Of a DNA stretch of 64,000 nt, positions 12,380-26,809 are shown one piece after another. The stretch covers positions 56,720,987 to 56,784,986 of the forward strand of contig CM048557.1 in assembly GCA_026413225.1 (NCBI GenBank), in the 5' to 3' direction. The notes below the pieces were generated by a model. The model was not told where the DNA came from, searched no databases, and saw nothing but the letters and a program-made list of their open reading frames with translations. The position numbers and the translations under genes are program-made. Each line of letters starts with the position of its first letter. The stretch's first letter is position 1. The stretch comes from Otis tarda. Taxonomy: Eukaryota > Chordata > Aves > Otidiformes > Otididae.

Positions 12380-15300
12380 AGGAAAGAAGTACGCAATATA
12401 GATATGTTGCTTCCAGCTACATACAGCTGTGTCAGTTCCCAATCTGTTGCTGTTCCTTCTGTTCCTCTACAGCTTTGCCCTGTAAGAAGAGTAGTTGATC
12501 AAGTGAAAATATAACACGAGGAGAGCATTTGAAAGGAGCTTTTAATGTTATCTGTCTGCTTGCTATCATTTGACAATGAAAAGTACCAGACTCAATTACC
12601 CTGGAGTTCCTAATGAGGAATAATAAAACAAAAAACCCAGTCAAAAATATGTCACGCTTCCAAAAAAATCTGAAGTCAAACAACTTGAAAATGACACTTC
12701 ACTTTCTTGATATTCACAGTGTGCTTTCCTGCTCACAGAGAGTCCAGGAGGTTAGTAAAAATCCAGATATTAATGAGTAACAGTGGTCCAGCAGAACCAT
12801 ACAGGTAGTTCCATACTGTTTCTCTTCCTGCCAGCAAGAAATGCCAGTCACAAGCTCTTTAGCCCACCAAAGCCTCAGAGAAGACATCAGTGTGGGTCTA
12901 ACTCTCCTTCACATTTGATCAGTGATTGTTTTTCTGTGTAATAAAGAAGGAGAATTATTGCCATTTGACCACTTGCTCTAACCAACAGAACAAGTAACTT
13001 GAGATAAGAAGTTGAGAGCTACAACTGTATAGCAAGTGAATGAGTTTCTTCAATCACCACCACAAATAGGCAGAACTAGCAGGCTGCAAAAGTGATTATC
13101 ACATTTTTAGGCTAGATGCTGAAACCCTGAATCCAAAACTGCCTGACCTTTCTCAAGTCTTCCTAAGGTTTAGAAAGTATGAAATGGTACGTTCTGACAA
13201 AATAGCAAGGGGAAATTCTAAAAAAAAACGTTTTAAGAATGGAAAAGTGTTCACTGTGGGCCAAGGATGTGGTGCCCTGGTGTAATCATGGACATAAAAG
13301 AAATCAATACCATACCTAGCTCTTCTTGTAGGAAGAAAGGATAATTGTCAATCACAATTAGCTAGACAAGATTAGCTCTTAATGCTGGACATTTTTCTCT
13401 TTCTTACCTCATTGTATGCCTCTGCTTTTCATTGTGCCCTATTCCCATTCACTGTGTCTCATTTTCTCCCAAGTTATTCTGTGTGTGCTTTTATCACTGC
13501 TCCAAATTTCCCAAGCTCGGCTGGCTTGGGTTTGAGTGGCAGCAAGGAATCTGTAAGCAGGTGTTGTGGAAGTGAAGCATGCCATTCGGCCAGTACATTA
13601 GGTAAAGTAACATTCCCTTGGGAACTCTAATGCTTACAACTGCATCAGCCCCAACTGTTCCTGCGAGGAGAGGAAGAGGCCAGTCCTGACCTGTTCTGAC
13701 CAGATGTTTTGGAAATGCGCCCATTTTTAGCAGATATAATAGCTGTTAATTTATCAAAAGCATAATAGGTATTAACAAAGCAGAGTCTTTAGTATACCAC
13801 CTAGTAATAAAATGCAAGAGAAGAAATTAGGGATATAGAAGAGGTTGTGTTTGAGTGCATAGGATTATATTCCATATGAGTTTAAGAAAATTTCCAAGAC
13901 ACTCTGCTCTGCATAATAGAGATGATATGACTGGTTTAGACATGAATGCAGAAAAAAAAAAAATCATTTTTCATTAGCCTGTGCCAAATTTGTTCAGGAA
14001 TCTGTAGAGACTAGACATAAGAAAACGGAAAAAAACACCTAATGTAAAAAAATCATGCTGCAATGTAAGCAACTGAGTTACAGCTATTGAGGTTCATTTG
14101 GAAACCTTAAACCTCCTGTTTTGAGCTCAGGAAGGAGAGAATCCATATTCTACAAACAAGAGGAAACTATGTTCATTTTCTTTTATTAATACCCTTTAAA
14201 ATTGCTGAAATGAGGTTAGTCAAAGGAAGAAACATTTATAAAAAACAAATATTCTGCTTTCCTTCCTCCTCTTTCCCCTAATTTATAGCTCACCAATAGC
14301 CAACTAATTTTCTTAAACTTTTTTTTTAAAATGAGTACCTTTTCCCAGCATAAATATATGAAAGCAGTCATTTGCGTTATCATTTTGAAGTGCAGGGATT
14401 TCATTCTGTTTCCCATGTCCCGAAAGAGTAAACTCTTTTTTTTTTTCTTTTTTAATGAGGATCAGCATAATTATAGTGAACTTGCACTCCAGGAAACAAG
14501 AACACAATGGGGTACTGGGGGGGCTTACAAGCTAGAATTTATGGATTTCTGAAACACTTTTTCAGGCTTTTTCCTTTACAATTATGAACAATTATGAACA
14601 ATTATTTACAATTACAATTTCCTTTACAATAGTTTACTGATCACCAAGAAGTGAATCACCAGAATGCTGTGCTTAAAATGAGAACATCTTTTTCCTAATT
14701 CGATGGTCTTGTTGAGCAACAAGACTTTTTACACACAATACGAACACTTCAGTAATAATAATGATTGTTATTAATAAGTATAAGGTAATAGTTATAAGGT
14801 AAAGGTGTCAGTTAACAGTAAACTTTGTTCAGTGGTATGGATGTGCATTTGCTCTTTCTGACCAAATTAGAAAGACTATGCAGTTTTCAATTCAATTTTT
14901 TTAGCTGTATTATTTGAAGGAAACATTTCTTCCCCAGCATAGCTTTGGCAGTGTACAGTGCATATCTGTGCACACAAAGCATCCCATATGGTTGAAGTAG
15001 GCTGGAGGGGTTGCTACTAACCACATTTTAAAAAGCAGATGTTACTTATCTTCTTAATATTACCCCCAAATGATGTCACTTGTGACTGACAACAGTTGGG
15101 CTCATCAATCCCTTCCAATGTCTTTTTCCATGTAATGTGTAAGTGAAAGCAAATTTTGCCGAGGAAGTATGGCTCTAAAAGGGCAGATCACTTTATATTA
15201 CTATTGAGTTGCTGAGCAGTGTCAGTTCCTGCAGAGGTGTGTATGTATTTGTTACAGGCAAGAGGGAAAATAAGTTTGCCTGCTAATAGGACTTTCTGGG

Positions 15301-18300
15301 AAACTTTTAGGACAGCCATTCCAGAGTCAGGCTGCACTGTGACAAGCTAAGGTTTTTAGCTCAAAATACCTGTCTGAGCCATGCAATACACAAAGGCAAC
15401 TTTCTTTTACATGTACAAAAGACTTCTTCACAGGTTTGCACATGAATGTACCAGGTGCTTCCACGTACAAAGCCAATGTCAGCTCCACAGTTGCTTTTCA
15501 GTCAACGCTACTTACAGTAGTGCATAAACAAAAATGAAGAGTAGCACCAAACATTTTGACCATAAGCGGCACAAAGTATCTACTAGTAGTAATCCTGAAA
15601 TCCTGATGATAATGTATAAGCAAGGCTTAATTCTTATGGCAATAACATAGCGATTTTTTCATTATCCTTGTAAATCTCTCTTGTTCCAGACCGGAGAGAG
15701 TAGCCACCAGTTCAGATGTGAGTTTGTGCTTTTCCTGGATCTCTAGAAAGTCACACACACACAAAAAAATAGTCTAATGTTTCCGTCAGGAGCCAGTTAA
15801 TGTACTAATGGTTTATAGCAATGATGCATCTCAAGGTCCCTCCCTTCTGCCAGTAGTAGTATGCTTCTTCATTTTACTCTAGCACGAATTTCTTTTCCAA
15901 ATTCTCTGTGTTCCCTCACAAGGCTCACTGTAGGCCTTTCCCATCCCATTTTTGCTGTTGGCATCCTAATATTCTTTCTTACAGATACTGTACTCCACCA
16001 ACTCTGCCTCCTTCTATAGACCCTTCACTAAGATATTTGCATTAATAATATTCTGCAGAAATTATTCTCAGATATTAAGAGTTTTTAATCAGGTTTGAAT
16101 ACGTGGTCATTAAAGATTTATGTCTTTGGGGAGAGTAAGTAGGAGCACTTACCTTAACACTTCTGTATAAAACTCTATATACCAGTCTGAGTTTTCCTTT
16201 TTGTTTTGTGATTATTTTTAACTTCTTTATGGAAGATGGTTTCAGTTACCTGTTTATTTGCAAAGACTGTATGAAGTCCTAGTCCTCTGAACAGGGGAAG
16301 ATGGAAAAAGCTTCTTTGTTCCTAACTCTAGAGCCCTTTTTAGTTAAGATGTAATCTAAAAGCTCTATTTCAGCAACTTTTGCAGGCCCATGCAATCAAC
16401 ACTTCTCTCTTAGCTTTTCTTTACACACATCTCTCTTTTACAGTCAGGGACACAAACTCTTACAAAGCAATATGAGCAAAGACGTTTCACTCTCTTATAC
16501 CTTTTCATTGCATAAACCAGATATCTATGTTTCATTTGGAGGCAGGTGTCTGGTTCTACAATTTAGGACTGACTATTTTATACATCTACGTCTCCCAAAT
16601 AAAGAGTAGCTGTTATACCTGTAATTTTCAACAAGGTCTAATCTAGTTTGTAACAGTGTAATGCAATTTTCTGCTCCATGCTTACCTTGTAAATTACATT
16701 TTTGTCTTTCAGAACACATATGAAACCTATTTACACTTTTCTTAGTCTCTGCTTGTTGCCAGCATGGACTTCAACTATTCCAAGGAGAAAACAAATAGAA
16801 GTTGGGGAAAAGTTGAGTGACTGGCAACAGACACACATGGTTAAATGTCAGCATTTTTGTATGTCATTTAGTGGTCAGACACTTCAGTGTATTGCCATCC
16901 AACAAACCTATGAGACATATTATCAAGGAATATATGCCAGCTCTTTTCCAGCAAACTGCTTGATGCCTGATGCCAAGTGCTGGTGGGTGTATACCTTTTT
17001 ATGCTGTCACTGCATTCAGCCTCCAGGGTGTTGCATGAAAGGATCACTGGATGTTAATGAATAACAAAATGTGTCATTTCCCTTTAGAATTTATCTATCA
17101 TATACAGTGAAAAAGACGTGTTTGTTTTCTTCTGTCTGTATTTACATGTGTGTCAAAATACGTACTGTTAAACCTGGCCACATGCTTAGACAGTATGTTG
17201 TCTTGGTAGGTTTTTTTTTTTCATTATTACTATTTCACATTATCATGCATCCTCTTTCATATAAAAAATAAGAACCATGGCAAAATAAATTGGAACACAA
17301 AGGTCTGTTTCTTGCTGCTTGGTGTAGTACCTTGTGTTTAAAACTGTACTTTCCACAAGCAATGGATTTGTAAGAAAAGCACTTAACACATTTTAGGTGT
17401 GTTGCCACTCATATGTCATCAAAATACGATAGAAAATAAAAAATGTTACAACTAGCATTAGAACTCAAAACCACAGCTGAATAAAAGAGTTTGAAAAAAT
17501 TTTGTGAATGTTTTGTAAAAGATATATGAATGTTTGTCGTGTTCATATTCCTTTAATGACATATCCATGTTGCCCTATATATTTGTTAAAATAGAGTTTA
17601 GGCCTATAATTAAGTTTCAAATAGTTTTGAGAGAAAACATATTAATTTTAGGCACAGGACGATGCACCCCATGAAGATCAGTCAACCAATCCACAAGCCA
17701 GTATCAGGCCACGGAAGTCTGACTGCATGAAACCATTGTGGGGCACTTTCTGGTCAGCTAACAAACAGGCGCAAAAAGCACATTTTTGAAAATAAGAGTT
17801 GTTCATTATAAATTCTTCCTTCAGCTCTTCTCAGAGCCTTCCTGACTTGCAAATTTATGTTTTAAGCATTTCCCCATAGATTTCTCTCAACCAGACCAAG
17901 CTCAAAGCATCCAGCTACAATAAAGCATTCTAAATAGGTATCCCAGTGCCGCTTCTCGTATTGTTTTTTTCTTTGCACAAGAAAATCAGTATAAGTCCTA
18001 TATTTGGGAAGAATAGCTGCAGGTATTAAATTATACTACATATAAATAATTTTATTAGACAATATAGCAAATTAGAAAATAGTATTTGTCATTTTCTTTG
18101 CAAATTCTAAGGGCTGTATGTAATACCAATATTTTCACAGATAAATGTGTGCTATTTCCCAGAGAAAGAGATGTGGTTTTGTGTATGTGTACAGTTTTAG
18201 CGAAAACTCAATTCACTGTGGGTCTTTAATTGTGTTTTTCAGCAAAGTGATTTAAAGTTCCCTGGGGCACGCATACTGTAGGATTGTGACATATCACACC

Positions 18301-21300
18301 AGGTTAAGTCAAACTCAAAATGTTATGTGATATGACAGCATGTAAAACACATGATTAACGCATCCACTGGGAAACTTGGCTTTATGAAAAATGGTGCAAC
18401 AGGGAAACTCAGGGCACTCTCTGGTAAATTCTACTTTTAAAAAATAATAAAAAAAAAAGACCCAAAAGTGTAATGCTGTGGTAGCTTCTGTTTGATATCT
18501 ACAGCTTTCTCCTTTGGATAAAATGTCACTTACAAAGATTAACAAATAATTGTGGTCAGTGTGAATAGTAAAAGTTGTAGTCCTCTTGGAAAACAATTGA
18601 TTTGCTGACAATTCAGAACATGATGACTGGGATGATGAACCTTCTGGAAATACATACACATAGAATTTCACTCAATAGTTCCTGAAATTGTAGATACATA
18701 CTACATCCTTTCTACCAAAGGATGTAAAGCTATCATGTGCCAATACAGGGAGAACAGGTCTCTTTTCTCCCCCATATAAAAGTAACCATATCACGTGTCT
18801 GCATTTGTTGGATAGAGATCATCCAGTATTACAGAGGTATCATGAAAGAGGGCTATGAACTACACCAGGTAGACCTCACATCCAGTTTACTCTCTCCTGC
18901 AGCACAGATAAAGTACCTGTCTCTGTGATATGTCAATATCAGTCTGATGCTGGGCAGCACAACCTCTGGCCACTCTTCAGGTTTATGGTCCAGCTCTGAG
19001 GTACTTATTAAGAAACAACAGATTTCTATACTTTTTTTTTAGCTATTTCTTATAACACCAAATTATGATGCTATTTGGCAATTTTTAAAACTGACCTTTT
19101 ACTGGAGTCTTCCACTCCTTTCCTTCCTCTCCCCATCAGCTTTGAATTGAGTGGTTAATTGCAACTAAATTTGATAGAGTTTCAAGAATACTGAGTTTTT
19201 CTAAGTCTTGTCAAAATAGACAGCTGGCAGAGGACAGAGACCCTCTTTGTGTCCTTTCTCAGGAAAAAGCTTAAATACCAGCTTAAATACCTTCATTAGA
19301 CAGAAGAGAATCCACACTGCCACTCACCTTGAGGACTCACCTGGACTGGAAAACAAACCTGAGATTCTTGAAATGGCTTGCTTTTTATTGCCAAGAGGCT
19401 GACAAAACTCTAGTTGCCTAGTTTACTACGTGACTTCTTCCTGAAATGCAATAGAAAATTGAAATACAAGAAGTCTGGAATTCACAAAGGAATCATAAAT
19501 GTGGGAACCTGGGTACCATTCCTAAGTGGCAGAGCATAATCAAGCCATGAGTGAGTATGGACAGGTCAGCCCCAACGAGGAGGAACTGACAATCAAAGTC
19601 ATCCCACTTAGTTTCTTCAGGATTAGTTTCAGCTTGTGCTAACAGACTAGAATAGCCCCCAAACTCTGCCAGTTGCTGAGGAAGAGAGATGTGAACCCTT
19701 ACAACAGACCAATGCTTGTGCTACAGACCCGATTCTTTGATTGTCCTCTAAACTCTGACCCTGAAGGCGATACAGAGAAAAATTCTTCAAGCTGCTAGCT
19801 TATCTGAGCGCAGCTACTACAGACACAGCAGGCACAGTGTGAGCCCCAAGAAAAAGACCTATGTTTACTGGAAGCGGGGCTGGATGGAGCAGGGCACTGA
19901 GGGGCTCCATGCGAGTAATTTGCCAGTGACAGGTTCCAGGATGAGGTAAATCAAGCAGAGTTATTGGAAAGGTTACAGCACCCTTACTCATTCTGGTACA
20001 TCCAACATTTGCAGTAAAGCCTTCTAATACTCAGTAATTGATATTAAGGCAAAAGGTGCAAACTTATCAATCCACAGAGAAAAACGAAAGATGTTAGATG
20101 TATCTAGTGCCCAATCTGGTATGCCTTAAAAATAATCTAGTTTTCAAATTCTGTACTTTTTGAAACTTTACTAAAATTTAAAATATTGGCACTCATAGTT
20201 CCTGTTGTCTTGTTTTGGACAGATTGCAGAATCTGAAATGCTAGGACGTTTCTAAGGATGTCTTTTGAATATGGCATTGTTTAATAATCCAGTAAATTCT
20301 CTATAATCTACAAAAATTGATTGCATGGACTAGAATAACTGTAATTCAAGGATGATGAGTGAATTTCCTTTCAGTGGAATAACTAGGGATGGAGGCACCA
20401 AGGGCACTGTTTGTGCAGGGTTCCCACAGTTCTGTTAAAGTTTTCACATTCTGACCTGAAGCATCCGACTATTTTGGACTGAAATTGTAACTCCTGCTTG
20501 ATTATGTAATATTTAACATATTTAGAAGTCAATAAGGAAATATTTCCCCCTCTAACTTCTCCTAGGAAAAAATACACGTCCTATCCCTGCCCTCCTACAG
20601 GAACAATAAGACTGTCTTAGGAAGAATCAAGTGTTCTGAATGTTCAAGCTGTTGATTTGGGATGTGTAAAATTTACAGAATTTTATCTAAAAAGTGCAGC
20701 TTGCCAAAATCAGATATTCTTTAAAAAAAAATAATATTGAATTTCTCAATTTTTAGAGCAAAACTTTTCAGTACTATTTTTTTTAATAGAACCCAGCCTT
20801 TCCTCTGAAATCTGAAACAAATTGTCAGACCTTTCTGCAGTGCAAAAACAAAACCAAAAACAAAAATCCAAATCCCTTATCAATTTTCCCTTTTGAAATA
20901 TTTTTTCCTTATGAGAACTTTAGTTAAAACAGTTTGGAAATCGTTCTATTTCAAAGAAGCCTGCACTTGTGATTGTGAAGAAGTATTCCAGGTCAATTAC
21001 TGACTCCTCTGGCAAACAGTGGCAAACTGCTGTAAAGCGTACAGAAGAACTTTGTGTCGATGGTGTGTCTGAAGTGATGCTATAAGCAGTTATTGACATA
21101 TACACACACAGAATAATAAACATACTCTATTAACTTCAAGTGAATAAAAACATTCCTGAGGTTTGGACAGTTTTCTGCAGAGTGCTACAGAAAGGTAGGG
21201 TGCCCAATACTCTTATAAGAACTCTCTGCCTAAAAAAGCAAAGTTTATACCACGCGCAGGCGAATAGCCTTTTCATTCTGCAGGCGCAAGGTAAATGTTT

Positions 21301-21377
21301 CGCATGTTTTTGTCAGAGGCAGAGGTACTGAAGTGATCAAATTGCTGTAAGAAAAAACCCATCCAGAAGGAGGATTT
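12380..21377. other. Long AT-rich non-coding stretch
   Basis: Nine kilobases contain no supported gene. An imperfect AT-rich tandem tract based on ACAATTATGA lies at about 14576-14635. A 12-base duplication (AGCTTAAATACC twice) is at about 19268-19291. There are poly-A and poly-T runs near 13960, 14325, 14440, 17213 and 18447. The 120-codon frame at 16702-17064 is Cys-rich at its C-terminus and follows a CTTTCAG acceptor-like site, but it has no recognisable domain and I do not call it. A moderately GC-richer patch at about 19540-20000 also holds nothing I recognise. Confidence 0.55.
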
Positions 21378-21605
21378 GCGGCGGTGGTGGCTGCGGCAGC
21401 ACGGGAGCCTTGCTAGCTTGCTGCCCAGCCAAGCAGCAGCGACAGCAGCTCTTCCTCCTGCCCGGGCTGGCGGTGGACTCAGGTTCCTCGCCCTGAGCCA
21501 AAGAGGCAGGGTGCTCTGCAGAGGTCACACATGCTGTCTTGGGGAAGAGAAGGCGGAGGGACGGGAGCTCCAGTCGGTGTGGGGGTTGTGTATGTGTGCG
21601 GCTGT
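21378..21605. promoter_or_regulatory. Small CpG-rich patch, possible promoter or CpG island remnant
   Basis: By eye count there are 12 CpG dinucleotides between 21379 and 21600, against almost none in the surrounding kilobases. The base composition is clearly GC-rich, with elements such as GCGGCGG, CCCGGG and GGCGGAGGGACGGG. Vertebrate CpG-rich patches often mark promoters of coding genes or long non-coding RNAs. The patch is short for a classical CpG island. A 91-codon plus-strand frame (21376-21651) and a 63-codon minus-strand frame cross it, but neither resembles a protein I know. Immediately downstream is a TG-rich stretch (GTGTATGTGTGCGGCTGTGT). Promoter function and direction are not established. 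Confidence 0.35.
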
Positions 21606-21651
21606 GTGTGTCTGTCCTTTTAATGGCCTGTTAGGCAGGAGCCTCAGATGA

Positions 21652-24600
21652 TTTTAAGAGATAGACCCTTACTGCTTCGCTGCTGCACCCTTATAGCAAA
21701 GTCCTACGGAATTTCATAGGGTTGTAGCCAGTTGGCTTATACTGAAACATAATATAGTTTCACAGAAAAGACTTGAAAAAAACCCCCAACATCTATAGAG
21801 TTTAATAGCAATGGTTGTCTTCTTATAACATTTTAAAACCAACATATGCTTTTTTAATAGCACATTTTATCTCTGCTGTATATTCCTCTGAGTTGGCTTA
21901 AAAATGCTACAGACAAGTTATCATTCTCTGCCCAGTTATATTGGATTTTTCTGTGAGAGGCAGTTGAAGTGATTGAGTAGTAATAGAAATGGACATCTCC
22001 ATTAAAGGGCAAGTAACCATGCAGTTGTGTTGCAAAACCAAAGCAGTGCTCTTGCTGGCCTGATCCTTTCTTAAAACAAAATGGTGCAAAGGAAAAGCTG
22101 GGCACCACTCAGTGTACTCTCAGTATACCTGTTTTTTCTTAACTTTGTGCTTTCGCTAGTTGCATAAAGTGCGGTTGGTGCCGAACACACACATAGAGGG
22201 AGAAAAGGGATTGTAACACAGAAAACTTAGCGACCTGAAAGAATAGTTCACCAAAACATAAATGATACTTTACATTAACACATCAACAAGAAGTGCCTTT
22301 GCATTTATTAACATGTTTAAGTGGATTCTTGTGGAAGTGGCAAGAGTCACATTTACTTCTGTTACAGGCAGTCTTCTGCTAGTGTGAATGCCTCATTCCT
22401 TTCTCTGCTGGTCTGCTAAGAGCTTTGGCATGAACATGAAGGGAAAAAGGCTCATTACAGAGTTTCAACAATTTATTACATAATAGTGGCTTATTATATC
22501 CTGTTAATCCCAAGCCTCTTTCAAATGAAGACATAAAATTATGCTGAGTTACTGTGCAAGTTGTGATATTGCTGGCTCTTAGCTAAGGCAATCTATTTCT
22601 TTCTTTCTTTCAAATCTATTTCTTTTGGGACTGAGACACAAACTTGTTCTGTAAACTTGTTCTCTTCTCTAGTCATCCACCCAGTTTTCATGGCTTTCTG
22701 CTATTAGTTGTAGTCTTAACTGCTGAATGGTAGGGCCAACAATATTATTAAATATAGCTTTAAATACTAATGTGAAAAAATTGTATTGAAGATACAATCT
22801 GTAGCCAAGGAGTACAAAATGGATTCACTTTATATATAAGACTGCGAGGGGATTTTGTAGGGACAGTTTGTCAGCTGGAAACTACATTTTATAAAGTTAT
22901 CGAATGTTTGAGAAGTTTTACTGGAAGACTATTTTTCATAAAAATCTCCAATAAGTTACTGTTGTAGCTAATCAAAGAGAGAAGACGAAGGACTCTAGGC
23001 CATGGAGTAAATTAAAGTCTAATCTTGTTATTCCTTATTAAAAGCAAAAAGCGGGTCAGTTGCTATTTAAAAAGAATACTGATTGAATATATTTAAACCT
23101 TGTTCACATAACTGAGAGTTGCGAACATCAAAACAAGCAAGTCAGTATGTGAATCACCAGAGGACAAAGGAATTAACTGATCTATTAATGTGCAAATGAT
23201 TTCAAAGTGAATAACCAGACTTGTGCTCACCTGAAAGGGGATTGGAAATCCTACAGAAGTGTACAGCTGTATAAGCAAATAAAACATGGACGTGGAAATT
23301 CAGACCTGCATTCAAACTTTGCAAAACTGATAAATAATAGATTCTGTTAACTGAACCTAGGCTAAAAGAAATAACCACCCTCGTTACGCACTCCTGAACT
23401 GAAGTTCTCCCTGTCAATTACTAAGCCTTGGCCCATTTACTGTCTGACTCTTCCTGCCATGGGATTTAATACTCCCACATCTCACATTTAATTTTTTCTG
23501 CCAGCGTTCAGTGTCATGTACTGTACATCTTGATATCCATGTCAAAGAAGGACTGGAGAAAAAAAAGAGAAAAAAAAATTGTTATCTACTTTCATTGTCC
23601 TGTCTGAAATACTTAGTTCAGGTAAACAATAACAAAAAACTCATATTAGGTGTACAAAAACAAACCCTCCAATGCTTTTCTTTTTATTTTACTTTTCAGT
23701 TCTCATGCACAGTAAGATCTTTATTCTATCCATGTTTAATTTTCTTCCATTTCACATATGGCTGCTTTCTGCTCTGCCATACATGAGATTTTTCTCAGCT
23801 ATGTGTTTCTATTCTGTGCCCAGAACATTCTCCAGGGGGATTTCTAGTGAGTGCTGTTTCTTTCCAGACTTTTGAAAAGCCTGCCAGAACCAAGCCTTTG
23901 CTGTTGTGGGACAAATCTCAGCAAGGGCTGGCCTAGCTGAGACATTGGACACACAGTGAAAGATCCCACTTGCCCTCATCCCTTCCCCACAGCCCCTGAC
24001 TGCACCTTTTCACCAGCCCCTGCCCACTCCCTGTACCCTACCCTCCCTTTTTGCTGGAAACACACAGCCCCTACAGAGTGGTCTCAATTGCTAGATTACA
24101 GATGATGCCCTGAAGTCTTTCTTTGGTACCTAAATTTGGGATTAGAATTAGGATAATCCTGCATCAGGTAAAGGATGCCCAGACAGCCTGAAGCCAGCCT
24201 CATTAGAAGATCCTGACCCTCCACTAGAAACGTTGCCACTGTATGTGATATTTCTGCCCAACATTTCATGATGCCAAGAAAGGGAAACTTGTTACTGACA
24301 GATTTTGGTCAGCAGGAGTTCAGATTTCAGTTGTGAGGTAATGTGATGCCTATTCTCTTGTTCATGCAGAAGGAGAGGTAAGATGTGGTCTAATTAGGTT
24401 CCAGCTTCACTAAATTGTCTAGGAAAAGTCTATCTATTTTACAAAGTAAGAAACCTTTCTCTCCTTGATCAGCCTCAGTTTCCAACCTGGACCTAAACTG
24501 TTGCTGGGACCTTTGTGTCCTCCCTTGGTAAAAGAGTGAAGACAGCTAATAAAAAGGAACATCATTTCCATCAAGTAACCAAACATTGCACCAGGTCCCT

Positions 24601-26778
24601 CTTCTCTCCAACCTCTCCAGGGGCCTTTTCCTATGTTCATTTCCATCTCTGGTTTATGAATGAATCAGACCTTCTATGGACTAGGTATCTGCATTGAACT
24701 CGTGCTAAATTATGATAATTTAAACTTAACCTCTTGACCTATCCAATATGTCCTTCACCTGCTGCAGGGAAGGAAAAAACATCTTAAAGGAAACATGGAT
24801 CTGGTTTGCTCCTGCTGGTGAGACAAAGCCCTTTGGCACACGCACAGCAGAAGTACACTGCTTTCATCTGGCCTTTGAAGAACAGTGGGGAATTTAAAGC
24901 TGAACGGGCTTAAGAAATATTTAATGCCGAACGGTCATTTGCTAAAGGGAGAAGCCAACCAAAATGTACTTGGATTTTAAATGACACGTGTTACTATTTA
25001 GATAAACAAAACATAAGTTCAGCTGGATCATCCATCAAGAAGAAACCTAAAATCACAACCATTTGTAAACTGGTAGTTCACATGATTTTTTGTCTCTTTT
25101 CTCATGAAATGATAACAAAACATGCCTATGGAAATAGTGAAATAAAGGGCGGGGTTTTTTAAGAGTAGAATAAAATATCAACATTTATTACAGAAGACTT
25201 ACAGCTAATTTTTGTAGTAGTACTTGACACATCCTATCAGATTCATAGGTTCTCAAATATTATATTACTAGATTTTTGAATCTTATTAGTGGATTTGCAT
25301 GTATAGTGTTATTGAATTTGTCGTTTGCTAATATGATATGAGAAATTGTTATGATATCAATCTTTCAAAAAAGTCTGCAATTTTAAATCCTTCAAGTGGG
25401 CTCCTATTGTATCAAAATCTATAAGATATATTTGTTATTTTTAGTATTGATTTTGCACTGCAAATCTGTCAGGTTTCCATAGTGTTTATTAATTTTAATT
25501 GCCCCTCAGTAAGTAAGTAAGAAGGTTTTTTTTTGTAATGCAGGGGGAGTGGGAGGAAGATTTTATCAATTTACAGAGACTTTATAAGACTGGAAATTCT
25601 TGAGTCAGCACAACAGCCTAGGGCAAAATCCTACTGTTATGCAACATGGTTGTTGAGGAGAAGGGAATGAAGGGGTGCTGGCAGGGGAACCAGCCTAGTT
25701 CTGCAGAACTGGGTAAAGTAAGGCAGTTAGGGAGAGAAAATGTTCACGGAAGGTACCCTGTGGTAAGTGTCCTATGTGCTAGCCAGTGCCTAGCAGACCG
25801 TATCTGTTGTTGGTCTCATAGGTGGTGAGTGGAAGGGCAGCAGGTCTTGGAGGAGGCATCAGCCTATGGGTAGAAGAAGAGTCCTGGTCCCTCCCTGCCC
25901 AATGTCCCAGCACCCAGCTGTATACCAAGCTGCAGAGAGGTGGCGATTTACTAGCAAGAATGGCAAAAGAGACCTGTCCTAGTGATTTCACACTATCTTG
26001 AACAACTTCTGAAGTTCTTAATTTGTAAGTTCTCTTTAAATCACATTCAACATACTATTTATGATATGTATTTTCCCAGAAGATATAGTTTATGCTTATT
26101 CTTATAGGAATTTTCTAGCATTCACTCATTTATATTTTTAATGATCTCATGCCACTAAACTTTTATGTTCTCGGGGAGCTTAGCTTAAGTTTAATAAAAG
26201 GCTTTGGAGTGAATTGCTTTTATTTCCCCATAAGGGTGAGACTATACACTACTATTTAGATCTAAAAGCACTCTATAGTGTAGAACTTGGTGAAGAAACC
26301 TACAGTCTGCAAAGTAAGAGAACTCACAGAGTAAATTATGTCTTCATGAGAAGATAACACTTTACTCAGAAATTCATTTTTTTTTAATTACAAAATCACT
26401 TCAAACAGTTTCAAAATGTAATGGAAACAATATGCTGTGGCTCTTGATGTTGGCTTCTACAATTAGTGTGTTATTAATTAAACTCTCAAGTAATATAATA
26501 ACTTGACTGTTGGAACCTCTCTTTGCATTTAAAATACATGCAGACTATGGCTCCAATTATAAATAGACCATTACTCTAAAGGCTTAAAAATACAAATTAA
26601 ATTATTCAGAGACAAATTGTTAAATTTATGTTATATTCCTGAGAAAATATTTTTATGCATTTTTATTTTATTCCATATACTATATCCAAGCATCCTTTTT
26701 GACTAGCAAATTTTTGTTGCTGTGGACATATTCATCTCTTTCTCTGTTAACACGTGTGCATCTCTATTAACAAATGTG
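21652..26778. other. Non-coding stretch
   Basis: No supported gene. Small simple features include a TTTC run at about 22603-22612, a near-tandem duplication of AAACTTGTTCT at about 22641-22664, and poly-A near 23559-23579. A pyrimidine-rich, GC-richer patch lies at about 23940-24070. A second GC-richer patch at about 25640-25950 carries short frames on both strands without domain signatures. I recognise no transposon in this interval. Confidence 0.5.
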
Positions 26779-26809
26779 CACACACACACACACGCACACG
26801 CTCACACAC
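26779..26809. repeat. (CA)n microsatellite
   Basis: A CA dinucleotide run with single-base interruptions (CACGCACACGCTCACACAC at its end) spans about 31 bases. It is a typical vertebrate microsatellite. Confidence 0.88.

Noticed and set aside
16702-17064. A 120-codon frame with a Cys-rich C-terminus preceded by a CTTTCAG acceptor-like site
   Set aside because: There is no recognisable domain, the frame has non-coding composition and lacks CpG, and no matching exon structure is visible. One acceptor-like site is not enough.
23940-24070. C-rich patch considered as a CpG island
   Set aside because: It is rich in C and T but nearly free of CpG, so it does not look like a promoter island.
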